Source: Ideonella benzenivorans (GTDB lineage: Bacteria; Pseudomonadota; Gammaproteobacteria; Burkholderiales; Burkholderiaceae_C). Taken from it: a DNA stretch of 64,000 nt. Each line of letters begins with the position of its first letter. Position 1 is the first letter of the stretch. Positions 45,155 through 56,552 of the stretch are shown in pieces. The stretch covers positions 62,001 through 126,000 of the forward strand of contig NZ_JAGWCB010000010.1 of NCBI RefSeq assembly GCF_020387415.1, given 5' to 3'. Below the pieces are notes generated by a model. The model was not told the DNA's origin. It ran no database searches and saw nothing but the letters and a program-made list of their open reading frames with translations. The position numbers and the translations under genes were made by a program.

Positions 45155-47695
45155 ATGCAGGCCATGAGCAACCTTTCGCATCTGCCGCCTTCCGTGACGT
45201 CGGGCACCGACGACCCGGCCCTGCTGCCGTCGACCGGTGCGCAGGAATCGTTCGCCTGGCCCACCCCGCCCTACGCCATCTACGCCACCAGCCTGCCGCA
45301 GCAGGAGCCCGAGCCCTGCGAGATCGAAGGGCTGAACGGCAAGGTCATGCAGGCCACGATGCTGGGCTTCTGGCCAGGCCAGAACGTGATCCAGGTGCTG
45401 GTGCCGCCGGCCCGCACGGCCATGCCGCTGCGCCCCAGCCAGTTCCGCCGCATCACGCTGCTCACTCCGCTGCGGCCGTCCTTCATGGACCGCGGCGCGG
45501 TGCCCGCCGAGCTGATGGACTTTCACCCCTCGGTCGACTACCGGGTGGACCTGGCCGACGGCAGCACCCTGAGCGGCCGCACCGTGGGCCACATGGAAAC
45601 TACGGAAGGCCTGTTTCTGTTCCCGCCGCTGGACGATGGCGGCACCGTGCAGCGCCTGTTCTGCCCGCGCGGCGTCTATGCCCGCTACCAGCTGGGGGCC
45701 GCCCTGGGCAGCATGCTGGTGGCCGAGGACACCGCCAGCCCGGCCCAGATCGCCGAAGTGCTGGCCGAGCAGAACCAGCTGCGCGAGCGCCGCCTGGGCG
45801 ATGTGCTGCTGGGCCAGAACGTGGTCACCCGCGAGCAGCTGGAATCCGCGCTCGAGACCCAGTCCCGCATGCCGATGGTGCGCATCGGCGAGGCGCTGAT
45901 CGCGCTGGGCTACATCACCCAGGGCCAGCTGGATGCTGCGCTGTCCGAACAGCGCGAGAACCGCGCCGTGCCCCTGGGCGAGCTGCTGGTGCGGGCCGGC
46001 CACATCCAGCGCAGCGCGCTGCGCTCCGCCCTGGCCCGCAAGATGGGCTACCCGGTGGTCCAGCTGGAAGACTATCCGATCGACCCGATCGCCCTCAAGC
46101 AGGTGCCGCTGAGCGTGGCACGCCGCCTCAACGTGCTGCCGCTGCAGTCCCTGCCCGGCCGTCTGGTGGTGGCGCTGGAGGACCCGTCGCGCACCGACGT
46201 GCTCGACGAGCTGTCCTTCCTCGCCCAGGGCAAGGTGGTGCCCGTGCTGCCGGCCAGCGACAACCTGCAGCAACTCATCTCCGGCGCCTACCAGAAGCAC
46301 GGCTACGAGGAGGCGATCTCGCTGAGCGCCTTCGACCCGTCCGGGCTCTCGTTCGACGAGGCCGGCACCGAGCGCCTGCTGGCCGACCTGGAGCAGACCC
46401 GCACGTCGGAGCAGGAGACCCCCGACGAGCCGCCGATCGAGCAGTCGGACAACACGCTGGTGCGGCTGATCAACACCATGATCGTCGAGGCCCAGGCTCA
46501 GGGTGCCTCCGACATCCACATCGAACCCCAGCCCGGCCGCGAGAAGCTGCGCATCCGCTTTCGCCGCGACGGCATCCTGCACCCCTACCTGGAGCTGCCG
46601 CACACCTACCGCAATGCCCTGGTCGCCCGCATCAAGATCATGTGCGACCTGGATATCTCCGAGCGCCGGCGGCCGCAGGACGGCAAGATCAACTTCGCGC
46701 GCTTCGTGCCCTCCTGCCCGATTGAGCTGCGCGTGGCCACCATCCCGACCAACAACGGGCTGGAAGACGTGGTGCTGCGCCTGCTGGCCTCGGCCAAGGC
46801 CCTGCCCATCGACAAGCTGGGCCTGTCACCGCAGAACCTGCTGGCCCTGAAGGACGCGATCGGTCGTCCCTACGGCCTGGTGCTGTGCGTAGGCCCCACC
46901 GGTTCCGGCAAGACCACCACGCTGCATTCGGCGCTCAGCTACATCAACACGCCCGAGCGCAAGATCTGGACCGCCGAAGACCCGGTCGAAATCACCCAGG
47001 CCGGCCTGCGCCAGGTGCAGGTGAACCCGAAGATCGACTGGACCTTCGCCAAGGCGCTGCGCGCCTTCCTGCGCGCCGACCCGGACGTGATCATGGTGGG
47101 CGAAATCCGCGACGAGGAGACCGCCAGCATCGCGATCGAATCCTCGCTGACCGGCCACCTGGTGCTCTCGACGCTGCACACCAACAGCGCCGCCGAGACC
47201 GTGACCCGTCTGCTCGACATGGGCATGGACCCGTTCAACTTCGCCGACTCGCTGCTGGCGGTGCTGGCCCAGCGGCTGGTGCGGCGCCTGTGCAGCAACT
47301 GCCGGCGCGCCGAGCCCGCCCCGGACGAGTGGGTGGAAGAGCTGCTGGACGACTACCTGCACGCCTGGGAAGGCCACACCGGCGCCCCCGACCGCGCGGC
47401 GCTGAAGCAGGACTGGATCCGCCGCCACGGCGCCAAGGGGGTGCTGATGCACTACCACAGCCCCGGCTGCGAAAAGTGTGACAAGACCGGCCTGCACGGC
47501 CGGGCCGCGATCCACGAGCTGCTCAGCACCTCGCGCGAGATGCGCCAGCTGATCCACAGCGCCGGCCATGCCGAAGACATCGAACAACTGGCGCTGAGCC
47601 AGGGCATGCGCACGCTGCGCCAGGACGGCATCGAAAAGGTGCTGGCGGGCATCACCTCACTGGAAGAAGTGCGCGCCACCAGCAACACGCGCTGA
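45155..47695 (+). CDS. GspE/PilB-family ATPase with three MshEN-like repeats and a novel N-terminal domain
   Basis: 846 residues. The C-terminal half is a type II secretion / type IV pilus extension ATPase: Walker A GPTGSGKTTT (580-589), Asp box TAEDPVE (606-612), Walker B VIMVGEIRDEET (645-656) and a CxxC...CxxC zinc site (RLCSNC and GCEKCD). The N-terminal half has three repeats exactly 30 residues apart (about 213-236, 243-266, 273-296), of pattern (R/P)(L/I)G-x2-L-x10-L-x2-AL, which resemble the c-di-GMP-binding MshEN motif. Residues about 40-180 form an unassigned beta-rich domain. A TTGACA lies at 45028-45033. No pilin, secretin or inner-membrane platform gene is adjacent. A second ATG at 45164 is an alternative start. 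Confidence 0.87.
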   Translation: MQAMSNLSHLPPSVTSGTDDPALLPSTGAQESFAWPTPPYAIYATSLPQQEPEPCEIEGLNGKVMQATMLGFWPGQNVIQVLVPPARTAMPLRPSQFRRITLLTPLRPSFMDRGAVPAELMDFHPSVDYRVDLADGSTLSGRTVGHMETTEGLFLFPPLDDGGTVQRLFCPRGVYARYQLGAALGSMLVAEDTASPAQIAEVLAEQNQLRERRLGDVLLGQNVVTREQLESALETQSRMPMVRIGEALIALGYITQGQLDAALSEQRENRAVPLGELLVRAGHIQRSALRSALARKMGYPVVQLEDYPIDPIALKQVPLSVARRLNVLPLQSLPGRLVVALEDPSRTDVLDELSFLAQGKVVPVLPASDNLQQLISGAYQKHGYEEAISLSAFDPSGLSFDEAGTERLLADLEQTRTSEQETPDEPPIEQSDNTLVRLINTMIVEAQAQGASDIHIEPQPGREKLRIRFRRDGILHPYLELPHTYRNALVARIKIMCDLDISERRRPQDGKINFARFVPSCPIELRVATIPTNNGLEDVVLRLLASAKALPIDKLGLSPQNLLALKDAIGRPYGLVLCVGPTGSGKTTTLHSALSYINTPERKIWTAEDPVEITQAGLRQVQVNPKIDWTFAKALRAFLRADPDVIMVGEIRDEETASIAIESSLTGHLVLSTLHTNSAAETVTRLLDMGMDPFNFADSLLAVLAQRLVRRLCSNCRRAEPAPDEWVEELLDDYLHAWEGHTGAPDRAALKQDWIRRHGAKGVLMHYHSPGCEKCDKTGLHGRAAIHELLSTSREMRQLIHSAGHAEDIEQLALSQGMRTLRQDGIEKVLAGITSLEEVRATSNTR

Positions 47696-47762
47696 ACCCG
47701 GCCGGCTGAGGCACACTGGCGGCCTTGCCACCCGCTGCGGCGGACTTCCGGAGGACCGCGCC

Positions 47763-49775
<2,013 letters not shown>

Positions 49776-49793
49776 CGCACCAGCCTCGGCCGC

Positions 49794-51074
49794 TCAGAAC
49801 AGGCCGTTGAAGGGCAGGATCTCGATCCAGTCGCCGGCGGCCACATCGCCCTGCTCCGCCGACAGCACGGCCAGCCCCTGGGCCTGCGCCAGGCCGCTGA
49901 GCACGCCCGAGCCCTGGGCGGCGGCCAGCCGGGCCTGCCAAGCCCCATCCTCCCCCGGCTGCAGCAGCACGCGCGGGAACTCGGTGCGACCGGGCCGCTT
50001 GCGCACGGGGCCGGCGCTGCGCAGCTGCAGCCGCGGCAGCGGCGTCACCGCCACGCCCGCCAGGGCCAGCAAGGCATCGCGGGCCAGCACCTCCAGGCTG
50101 ACCAGGGCTGCCACCGGGTTGCCCGGCAGCGCGAACAGCCAGCAGGGCCGGGTGCGGCCCGGCGCCGGCTGCAAGGCGCCAAAGGCGAACGGCCGGCCCG
50201 GCCGCATCGCCACCGACCAGAAATCGACCGCTCCGCGACGGGCCAGCAGCGCCCGCGTGTGGTCCGCGTCCCCCACACTGACCCCGCCGCTGGTCACCAC
50301 CGCATCGGCCTGTGCCAGGGCCCGGTCCAGCGTCGCTTCCAGCGCCGCCGGGTCGTCCGGCACGCGCCCAAGGTCCAGCACCTCAAGGCCCAGCTGGCTG
50401 AGCGCCGCGCCCAGGCTGAAGCGGTTGCTGTCGTAGAGGCAGCCCGCCGGCAGCGCTTCGCCGGGCGAGCGCAACTCGTCGCCGCTGGAGAACAGCGCCA
50501 CCACCAGGCGGCGGAACACCCGCAGCTCGGTCAAGCCCAGCGAGGCCGCCAGCCCCAGGTCCGCCGGCGCCAGGCGCCGCCCGGCCCGCAGCGCCGGCTG
50601 GCCCTGGGCCAGGTCCTCGCCACGGTGGCGGCGGTGGTCGCCGGCCCGCAGCGTGTCCGGCGCGATCACGATGGCCTCGCCCTCGCGCGTGCAGAGCTCC
50701 TGCGGCACCACGGTGTCGGTGCCGGCCGGCATCACCGCGCCGGTCATGATGCGCACGCAGTCGCCCGCCGCCAGCGGGCCGTCGTAAGGGTGCCCGGCCA
50801 GGGCCCGGCCGACCACCCGCAGCCGGGTCGGCTGGCCGGCTCGCAGCGCGAAGCCCGCCAGGGCGTAGCCATCCATCGCGGCGTTGTCGTGCGGCGGCAC
50901 GTCCTGCGGCGCCAGCACGTCCTCGGCCAACACGCGGCCCAGGCAGGCCATCAGCGGCTGCCACTGGGTCTCAGCCGGGGCATGGCCCCGCACCGCCGCC
51001 AACATCCGCTCCCGCGCATCGGACACGCTCAGCGAAACAGCGGCAAAGGAGGAAGACTCGGGCGTGGCAGGCAT
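49794..51074 (-). CDS. moeA: Molybdopterin molybdenumtransferase
   Basis: 426 residues. It inserts molybdate into adenylylated molybdopterin. Domain III motifs SGGVSVGDADHT and LFALPGNPVAALVSLE and the N-terminal PPHDNAAMDGYAL are clear. The start at 51074 matches the family; an ATG at 51113 is possible but gives an unsupported Pro-rich extension. Divergent from the DTW gene and convergent with the sigma-54 activator. The MobA-like gene at 14.8 kb is not linked to it. Confidence 0.94.
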   Translation of the reverse strand: MPATPESSSFAAVSLSVSDARERMLAAVRGHAPAETQWQPLMACLGRVLAEDVLAPQDVPPHDNAAMDGYALAGFALRAGQPTRLRVVGRALAGHPYDGPLAAGDCVRIMTGAVMPAGTDTVVPQELCTREGEAIVIAPDTLRAGDHRRHRGEDLAQGQPALRAGRRLAPADLGLAASLGLTELRVFRRLVVALFSSGDELRSPGEALPAGCLYDSNRFSLGAALSQLGLEVLDLGRVPDDPAALEATLDRALAQADAVVTSGGVSVGDADHTRALLARRGAVDFWSVAMRPGRPFAFGALQPAPGRTRPCWLFALPGNPVAALVSLEVLARDALLALAGVAVTPLPRLQLRSAGPVRKRPGRTEFPRVLLQPGEDGAWQARLAAAQGSGVLSGLAQAQGLAVLSAEQGDVAAGDWIEILPFNGLF

Positions 51075-51142
51075 GGCAGCGGGGGCAAAGGGCCGGAAAG
51101 GCGGCGCCCGCATTGTGCCGCCGGCCATGCCAAGATGCCGCC

Positions 51143-51760
51143 ATGGAGTCCTCTGCCGCGCGCCGCCCCCGCTGCCCCCGTTGCGAACGACCGGCCCGCA
51201 CCTGCCTGTGCGGCTGGACGCGGCCCATCGACAACCCGGTGCCGGTGCTGGTGCTGCAGCACCCGCTGGAAGTGCAGCACCCCAAGGGCAGCGCACGGCT
51301 GCTGACGCTGAGCCTGACCCGCTGCGAATGCTGGGTGGGCGAGACCTTCGACCCGGATCGGCTGGCCGCCTGGATCGGCACGGACGGCGGCACCGCCCTG
51401 CTCTACCCGGCCACGCAGCTGGGCCCCACGCCACCGGCGGCGCCAGCCCGTGTCGAACGGCTGGTGCTCATTGACGCCACCTGGCGCAAGAGCCTGAAGA
51501 TGCTGCTGGCCGAGCCGCAGCTGCAGGCCCTGCCGCGGCTGGCCCTGCAGGCCGTGCCGCCCTCGCGCTACCGCATCCGGCAGGCCCGGCGCGAGGACCA
51601 GCGCTCCACGCTGGAGGCCTGCTGCCAGGCCCTGGGCGAGCTCGACGCCCGCCCGGAACGCTACGACCCGCTGCTGCAGGCCTTTGACGACTTTGTGGCC
51701 GCCCAGGCGGCCTGGATGACCGGCCGGGCGGCGAAGGAGACCGTCCCCGGTCTCAGTTGA
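51143..51760 (+). CDS. DTW-domain tRNA-uridine aminocarboxypropyltransferase (TapT/TrcA-like)
   Basis: 205 residues. An N-terminal zinc cluster (Cys11-x2-Cys14, Cys21-x-Cys23) and the DTW-region motif present as DATW (111-114, LIDATWRKS). Enzymes of this family transfer the 3-amino-3-carboxypropyl group of SAM to U47 in the tRNA variable loop. The gene overlaps the convergent SapC-like gene by 8 nt. The ATG at 51143 gives the family N-terminus. Confidence 0.86.
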   Translation: MESSAARRPRCPRCERPARTCLCGWTRPIDNPVPVLVLQHPLEVQHPKGSARLLTLSLTRCECWVGETFDPDRLAAWIGTDGGTALLYPATQLGPTPPAAPARVERLVLIDATWRKSLKMLLAEPQLQALPRLALQAVPPSRYRIRQARREDQRSTLEACCQALGELDARPERYDPLLQAFDDFVAAQAAWMTGRAAKETVPGLS

Positions 51761-52514
51761 GGACCTGACCGGCCGCGGCCTGCAGCGCCAGATGGCGGTC
51801 CAGCAGACGGCGCATGTTGGTCAGCGAGATCTGGTGCGCGCTGAGCAGCCCCAGCAGGCCGCTGCGGGCCAGCTCCAGCATCTCGGCGTCGCTCAGCTTG
51901 GCCAGGCGTTCCTCGTCCACGCCCAGGAAGCCGTCCACGGTCATCGGCTTGCCATCCGGCAGCGTGGCGTCGAAGCGCTTGGGTTGCAGCAGCTGCAGCT
52001 CCATCAGGCGCTGGCCGACGCGACGGGTGCGTTCCACTTCCACTTCCACGTTCTCGATGAACTGGCGCAGGTTGGTCAGCAGCTCGGTGGGTTCGCCTTG
52101 GTCGTCGAACAGCGGGCGGCCTTCGGTGCTGGAGAAGCCCGCGAACGATTCATCGAAGCAGACCACATAGCGGTCGGCCTCGACCCGGGCCATCGTGAAC
52201 GGGTAGGCGCGCAACATGGCCGGCACGTAGTAGCCGTCCCAGCGGCCATCGGGCTGCAGGAACAGGTTCTCGCCCGGGGTCACGCCGAACACGGCCACCG
52301 GGGCCACCTGCGGCTTGCCCTGCTCGTCCTGGCCGGCATTCAGAAACAGGATCGGGTATTCCTTGCAGGCGTCGCCGAATTCGGCCACGGTCAGGAAGAG
52401 CGAGTTGAGGCCTTGCGCCACGCCCAGGTTGCTGACGTCAGCGCGCAGCTTGAGTTCGCGGTGCTTCTCGCGGTCCAGTCCGACCGGTTTTTTGTGCAGT
52501 TCAGGGTTGATCAC
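51753..52514 (-). CDS. SapC-like protein
   Basis: 253 residues. Matches the SapC family: HRELKLRADVSNLGVAQGLNSLFLTVAEF-type N-terminus, YPILFLNAG, and a long helical C-terminus. The namesake is tied to Campylobacter S-layer genes, but proteobacterial members sit mostly with TonB receptors or tryptophan halogenases and have no settled function. The GTG at 52514 has GGAGAA upstream and overlaps the transporter gene by 14 nt. Confidence 0.78.
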   Translation of the reverse strand: MINPELHKKPVGLDREKHRELKLRADVSNLGVAQGLNSLFLTVAEFGDACKEYPILFLNAGQDEQGKPQVAPVAVFGVTPGENLFLQPDGRWDGYYVPAMLRAYPFTMARVEADRYVVCFDESFAGFSSTEGRPLFDDQGEPTELLTNLRQFIENVEVEVERTRRVGQRLMELQLLQPKRFDATLPDGKPMTVDGFLGVDEERLAKLSDAEMLELARSGLLGLLSAHQISLTNMRRLLDRHLALQAAAGQVLN

Positions 52515-53811
52515 TCGGGTTCTCCGTGTTCGGCAAAGGGCTGGCAAGCACCTTGTCGACGCGCTTGCCATCAAGGTCCACCACCTCGAAGCGCCAGCCC
52601 CCCCATTCCACCGCGTCGGCGGTGTGCGGCAGCCGGCCCAGCAGCAGCATGATCATGCCGGCCAGGGTGTTGTAGCGCCCGCGGTCTTCCTCGGGCAGCT
52701 CTTTCAGTTCCAGACGGTCCTTCAGCTCGTGGACCGGGATCATGCCGTCCACCAGCCAGCTGCCGTCCTCGCGCTGGATCATCCAGGCATCTTCGTCGGT
52801 GGGGGCACCAAACTCGCCGGTGATGGCCTCCAGCACATCGCGCACCGTGATCACGCCCTGCACCACCCCGTACTCGTCCACCACAAACACCAGCTCGGCG
52901 CCGGTGCTGCGGAAATGCTCGGCCAACTCCATGCCTGAGAGCGTCTCCGGCACGAAGACGGGCGGGGTGATGAAGGCCTCCAGCGACTCGATGTGCCCCT
53001 TGGACATCGGCGAGAGCAGGTCATGCGCCGCGACCACGCCCACCACCTCGTCCAGGCTGCCGCGGCACACCGGGTAGCGCGAATGCTGCTCCTCGGCCAC
53101 GGTGGCCAGCACCTCGTCGATCGAGGCGTTCAGGTCCAGCCAGCGGATTTCCGCACGGGGCACCATCATCGAGCCGACCTGCCGGTCGTCCAGGCGGAAC
53201 ACGTTGCGCACCATCTGGTGTTCCTGCGCCTCGATCACGCCGGCGTCCAGGCCCTCTTCCAGGCTGGCGGCGATCTCCTCTTCGGTCACGCTGCGGATCT
53301 GGTCGTTGCGGATGCCCAGCAGGTGCAGCACCGCCTCCGTGCAGGCCGCCAGCAGGGTCACCAGCGGGCTGGCCGCCATCGACAGCCACTTCATCGGCCG
53401 GGCCACCAACCGGGCCACGGTCTCGGGGTACATCTGACCCAGGCGCTTGGGCACCAGCTCGCCAAAGATGATGCTGAGGATGGTGATGATGATCACCACC
53501 AGGGCGGTGGCGGTGATGTCGGCCGTGCGGCCCACCAGCGGCGTGACGGACTGCAGCCACTGCGACAGACCGTCCGAGAAGGCCGACTCACCGACGATGC
53601 CGTTGAGCACGCCGATCGACGTGATGCCGATCTGCACCGTCGAAAGGAAATGGGTGGGGTGGTCCTGCAACTCCAGGGCGGTGGCGGCGCCGCGTTCCCC
53701 GGCCTCCACCATGACCTGCAACCGGGCCTTGCGGCTGGCGGCCAGGGCCATTTCCGACATGGCGAAGACGCCGTTGAGAACGATCAGGAAGGCAAGTAAC
53801 GCAAAGTCCAT
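52501..53811 (-). CDS. CorC/HlyC-type CNNM transporter with CBS pair
   Basis: 436 residues. An N-terminal DUF21 transmembrane domain (about 1-190, with LALLAFLIVLNGVFAMSEMAL-type first helix), two CBS domains (about 200-330) and a C-terminal CorC-HlyC domain (DGMIPVHELKDRLELKELPEEDRGRYNTLAGMIM). Members export or regulate Mg2+/Co2+ or related ions. The ATG at 53811 was preferred to a GTG at 53835; neither has a Shine-Dalgarno. It shares an overlap with the SapC-like gene downstream. Confidence 0.9.
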   Translation of the reverse strand: MDFALLAFLIVLNGVFAMSEMALAASRKARLQVMVEAGERGAATALELQDHPTHFLSTVQIGITSIGVLNGIVGESAFSDGLSQWLQSVTPLVGRTADITATALVVIIITILSIIFGELVPKRLGQMYPETVARLVARPMKWLSMAASPLVTLLAACTEAVLHLLGIRNDQIRSVTEEEIAASLEEGLDAGVIEAQEHQMVRNVFRLDDRQVGSMMVPRAEIRWLDLNASIDEVLATVAEEQHSRYPVCRGSLDEVVGVVAAHDLLSPMSKGHIESLEAFITPPVFVPETLSGMELAEHFRSTGAELVFVVDEYGVVQGVITVRDVLEAITGEFGAPTDEDAWMIQREDGSWLVDGMIPVHELKDRLELKELPEEDRGRYNTLAGMIMLLLGRLPHTADAVEWGGWRFEVVDLDGKRVDKVLASPLPNTENPSDQP

Positions 53812-53882
53812 GGGAGGCGGCGGAGCAAATTCCACGCCGCGAGGCTGAAGGCAATGGGGAGGGAGCGTAGCAGAATCGCGCC

Positions 53883-54710
53883 ATGCACTATCTCATCGGC
53901 GACCTGCAAGGCTGCTGCGACGCCTTCGAACGGCTGCTGGCCGAACTGGATTTCTCCCCTTCCCGCGACCACCTGCACCTGCTGGGCGACCTGGTCAACC
54001 GCGGCCCCGATTCGCTGGGCGTGCTGCGCCGCCTGCGCGCCCTGGAAGGCAGCGCCACCTGCCTGCTGGGCAACCACGACCTGCACCTGCTGGCCGTGGC
54101 CGCCGGCGTCAAGCGCGCCAACCGCAAGGACACGCTGGACGCCATCCTGGCCGACGAGGACCGCGAAGGCTGGCTGGCCTGGCTGCGCCAGCGCAAGCTG
54201 GCCGACCTGGACCAGGGCTGGCTGATGGTGCATGCCGGCGTGCTGCCGCAGTGGAGCACCCCGCAGACCCTGGCGCTGGCCGCCGAGGTGGAAGCCATGC
54301 TGCAAAGCCCCGAGCTGCCCCGCTTCCTGCAGCAGATGTACGGCAACCACCCCGCCCGCTGGCAGGACGAGCTGCAAGGCATCGAACGCTGGCGTGGCAT
54401 CGTCAACGTGCTGACGCGCATCCGCTTTTGCGCGGCCGACGGCACGCTGGATTTCGAATCCAAGGACAGCGCGCAGGCCGCGCCCCCCGGCATGCGGCCC
54501 TGGTTCGACCAGCCGCACCGGGCCACCGCCGGCCAGCCGATCGCCTTCGGCCATTGGTCCACGCTGGGTCTGATCAACCGCCCGGACCTGCTGGCCATCG
54601 ACACCGGCTGCGTCTGGGGTGGCGCCCTGACCGCCGTGCGGGTGGACGGCGGCCGACGCGACGTGGTGCAGGTGCGCTGCGCGCAGGCCCAGGTGCCGGG
54701 CAAGGGTTGA
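53883..54710 (+). CDS. apaH: Diadenosine tetraphosphatase, symmetrical
   Basis: 275 residues, PPP-family metallophosphatase that splits Ap4A to two ADP and can remove Np4 caps from RNA. Metal-site motifs GDLQGC (6-11), LLGDLVNRGPDS and LLGNHDLHLLAV are present, as are the family-specific FGHWSTLGL and DTGCVWGGALTAV. Divergent from the CorC-type gene. Confidence 0.95.
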   Translation: MHYLIGDLQGCCDAFERLLAELDFSPSRDHLHLLGDLVNRGPDSLGVLRRLRALEGSATCLLGNHDLHLLAVAAGVKRANRKDTLDAILADEDREGWLAWLRQRKLADLDQGWLMVHAGVLPQWSTPQTLALAAEVEAMLQSPELPRFLQQMYGNHPARWQDELQGIERWRGIVNVLTRIRFCAADGTLDFESKDSAQAAPPGMRPWFDQPHRATAGQPIAFGHWSTLGLINRPDLLAIDTGCVWGGALTAVRVDGGRRDVVQVRCAQAQVPGKG

Positions 54711-55012
54711 AAAGTGGCGGGATCGGCCAGGTTCAATGGCCCTGCCGCTGCAACCGGTGGACACAATCCGTAAAATCACCGTATCGGTAGCGATATCCCT
54801 TGCTGCCACACCGTATTTCCCAGGCCTGAAGGATCGGTCACGACCGGTCTCCTGGTTCCGCCCGTGCAAGACGTCTTGAACCGCAAGCCGTCCTGCTGAT
54901 TCGGGGGAAGAAGCCTCGACACCCCGAGGCGGCCGCGCTCCTGACGCTGCCCGACGCAAGCCCGTTCCCCAAACGGCCTGCGCGAGGCAGCGCTTTTGCT
55001 TGAAAGGTCTCC
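54711..55012. other. Intergenic region upstream of the MHS transporter (302 nt)
   Basis: No gene seen. It contains a 6-bp hairpin (GCCTCG 54913-54918 / CGAGGC 54925-54930) and a slightly T-rich stretch at 54990-55005 just before the transporter start. I see no riboswitch consensus that I recognise. Confidence 0.4.
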
Positions 55013-56353
55013 ATGTCTCCGTCCCCGACCGCGGCCTCCGGCCCGCGAAATTCCGCCAGCCAGGTGGCCATCGCCTCGCTGGTGGGCACCGCCATCGAGT
55101 TCTACGACTACTACATCTACGCCGCCGCCGCGGTGCTGGTGTTCAACACGCAGTTCTTCCCCAAGGGCGATGCCTCCATCGCCACACTGCTGTCGCTGTC
55201 CACCCTGGCACTGGCCTTCATTGCCCGCCCCATCGGCTCGGCCCTGTTCGGCCACTTCGGTGACCGCATCGGTCGCAAGCGCACGCTGGTGGCCTCGCTG
55301 CTGACCATGGGCCTGTCCACCGTGGCCATCGGCCTGCTGCCCAACTACGACACCATCGGCGTCTGGGCCCCCATCCTGCTGTGCGTGTTCCGCATCGGCC
55401 AGGGCATTGGCCTGGGCGGTGAATGGGGTGGTGCCGCGCTGGTGGCCACCGAGAACGCGCCCGAAGGCCGCCGCGGCTGGTTCGGCACCTTCCCTCAACT
55501 GGGCGCCCCCATCGGCCTGCTGCTGGCCAATGGCGGCTTCTTCCTGGTTAGCTACTACCTGGGCCCGGACGCGATGGTGGCCTGGGGCTGGCGCATTCCC
55601 TTCCTGCTGTCCTTCGTGATGGTGCTGGTGGGCCTGTACGTGCGCCTGAACCTGCATGAGAGCCACGTCTTCGAGCACGCCGAAAAGGCGGGCCGCAAGC
55701 TGCACGCCCCGGTGGCCACGGTGATGCGCCAGCATGGCCGCGCCATCCTGTTGGGCACGCTGATCATGACCACCACCTACGTGCTGTTCTACCTGATGAC
55801 GGCCTTCGTGCAGGTGTACTCGAAGAGCCCGGTGGCCATCTCGCCGGCCGGCCACCCGACCGGCCTGGGCATCCCGGCCAACACCTTCACCGGCATGCTG
55901 CTGATCGGCGCCATCGTGTTCGGCATCTTCACCAGCCTGTCGGGCGTGCTGGCCGACGCCATGGGCCGGCGCCTGTGGCTGATCCTGGTGACGCTGGCCA
56001 TCATGGCCTTCGGCCTGGGCATGTCGGCCCTGCTGACCAACGGCACCCCGATGACCGTGCTGGTGTTCATCATCATCGGCCTGGCGCTGATGGGCTGCAC
56101 CTTCGGCCCGATGGCTGCTCTGCTGCCCGAGATGTTCCCGACCGAGGTGCGCTATTCCGGCGCCTCGCTGGCCTACAACTTCGCCTCCATCGTCGGCGCG
56201 TCCATCCCCACCCTGGTGGCCCTGGACCTGAACAAGAACTTCGGCCTGTGGGGCGTGGGCCTGTACCTGGCCGCCAACGGCCTGCTGACGCTGGGTGCCC
56301 TGCTGGCCACCCGCGAAACGCGGCTGGTGGACCTCACCCTGGTCAAGGCCTGA
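55013..56353 (+). CDS. MHS-family (metabolite:H+ symporter) major facilitator
   Basis: 446 residues with twelve predicted helices. ASLVGTAIEFYDYYIYAAAAVLVF and GHFGDRIGRKRTL are the MHS subfamily signatures; GGEWGGAALVATENAP marks helix 4. The subfamily imports proline/betaine, citrate, alpha-ketoglutarate, shikimate or aromatic acids with protons; the substrate cannot be told. Single gene with a strong terminator. Confidence 0.9.
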   Translation: MSPSPTAASGPRNSASQVAIASLVGTAIEFYDYYIYAAAAVLVFNTQFFPKGDASIATLLSLSTLALAFIARPIGSALFGHFGDRIGRKRTLVASLLTMGLSTVAIGLLPNYDTIGVWAPILLCVFRIGQGIGLGGEWGGAALVATENAPEGRRGWFGTFPQLGAPIGLLLANGGFFLVSYYLGPDAMVAWGWRIPFLLSFVMVLVGLYVRLNLHESHVFEHAEKAGRKLHAPVATVMRQHGRAILLGTLIMTTTYVLFYLMTAFVQVYSKSPVAISPAGHPTGLGIPANTFTGMLLIGAIVFGIFTSLSGVLADAMGRRLWLILVTLAIMAFGLGMSALLTNGTPMTVLVFIIIGLALMGCTFGPMAALLPEMFPTEVRYSGASLAYNFASIVGASIPTLVALDLNKNFGLWGVGLYLAANGLLTLGALLATRETRLVDLTLVKA

Positions 56354-56364
56354 CCACACGACAC

Positions 56365-56394
56365 ACCGGTCTGCCCTGGGAAGGGCAGACCGGT
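56365..56394 (+). terminator. Terminator after the MHS transporter
   Basis: A perfect 13-bp stem (ACCGGTCTGCCCT / AGGGCAGACCGGT) with a GGGA loop, followed by CTTCCTGCG. Confidence 0.82.
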
Positions 56395-56404
56395 CTTCCT
56401 GCGT

Positions 56405-56410
56405 CATAAT
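56405..56410 (+). promoter_or_regulatory. Candidate -10 hexamer for tRNA-Ser
   Basis: CATAAT lies 14 nt before the first base of the tRNA. A matching -35 would fall inside the preceding terminator and is not convincing. Confidence 0.4.
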
Positions 56411-56424
56411 CGGCGCCTTCTCCA

Positions 56425-56514
56425 GGAAGCGTGGCCGAGCGGTTTAAGGCACCGGTCTTGAAAACCGGCGAGGGTTCATCCCCTCCGTGAGTTCGAATCT
56501 CACCGCTTCCGCCA
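56425..56514 (+). tRNA. tRNA-Ser (anticodon UGA)
   Basis: 90 nt including an encoded CCA. The acceptor GGAAGCG pairs with CGCTTCC, the discriminator is G (56511) and CCA is at 56512-56514. Anticodon loop CTTGAAA gives TGA flanked by the stem ACCGG/CCGGT. A long variable arm typical of tRNA-Ser (CGAGGGTTCATCCCCTCCG region) and the T arm with GTTCGAATC are clear. A terminator follows at 56531. The integrated element begins right after. Confidence 0.96.
56500..56514. other. Candidate attL core in the 3' end of tRNA-Ser
   Basis: P4-type integrases normally recombine at tRNA 3' ends, and phage-like genes start right after this tRNA. The matching direct repeat (attR) would lie to the right of the window, so the assignment cannot be confirmed. 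Confidence 0.35.
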
Positions 56515-56530
56515 AGAATCCAGGAAATAC

Positions 56531-56552
56531 GGGCCTTCTCGGCCCTTTTTTT
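56531..56552 (+). terminator. Terminator after tRNA-Ser
   Basis: GGGCC (56531-56535) / GGCCC (56541-56545) with a 5-nt loop and seven T's. The rest of the 320-nt gap up to 56834 holds no gene that I can support. Confidence 0.85.
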
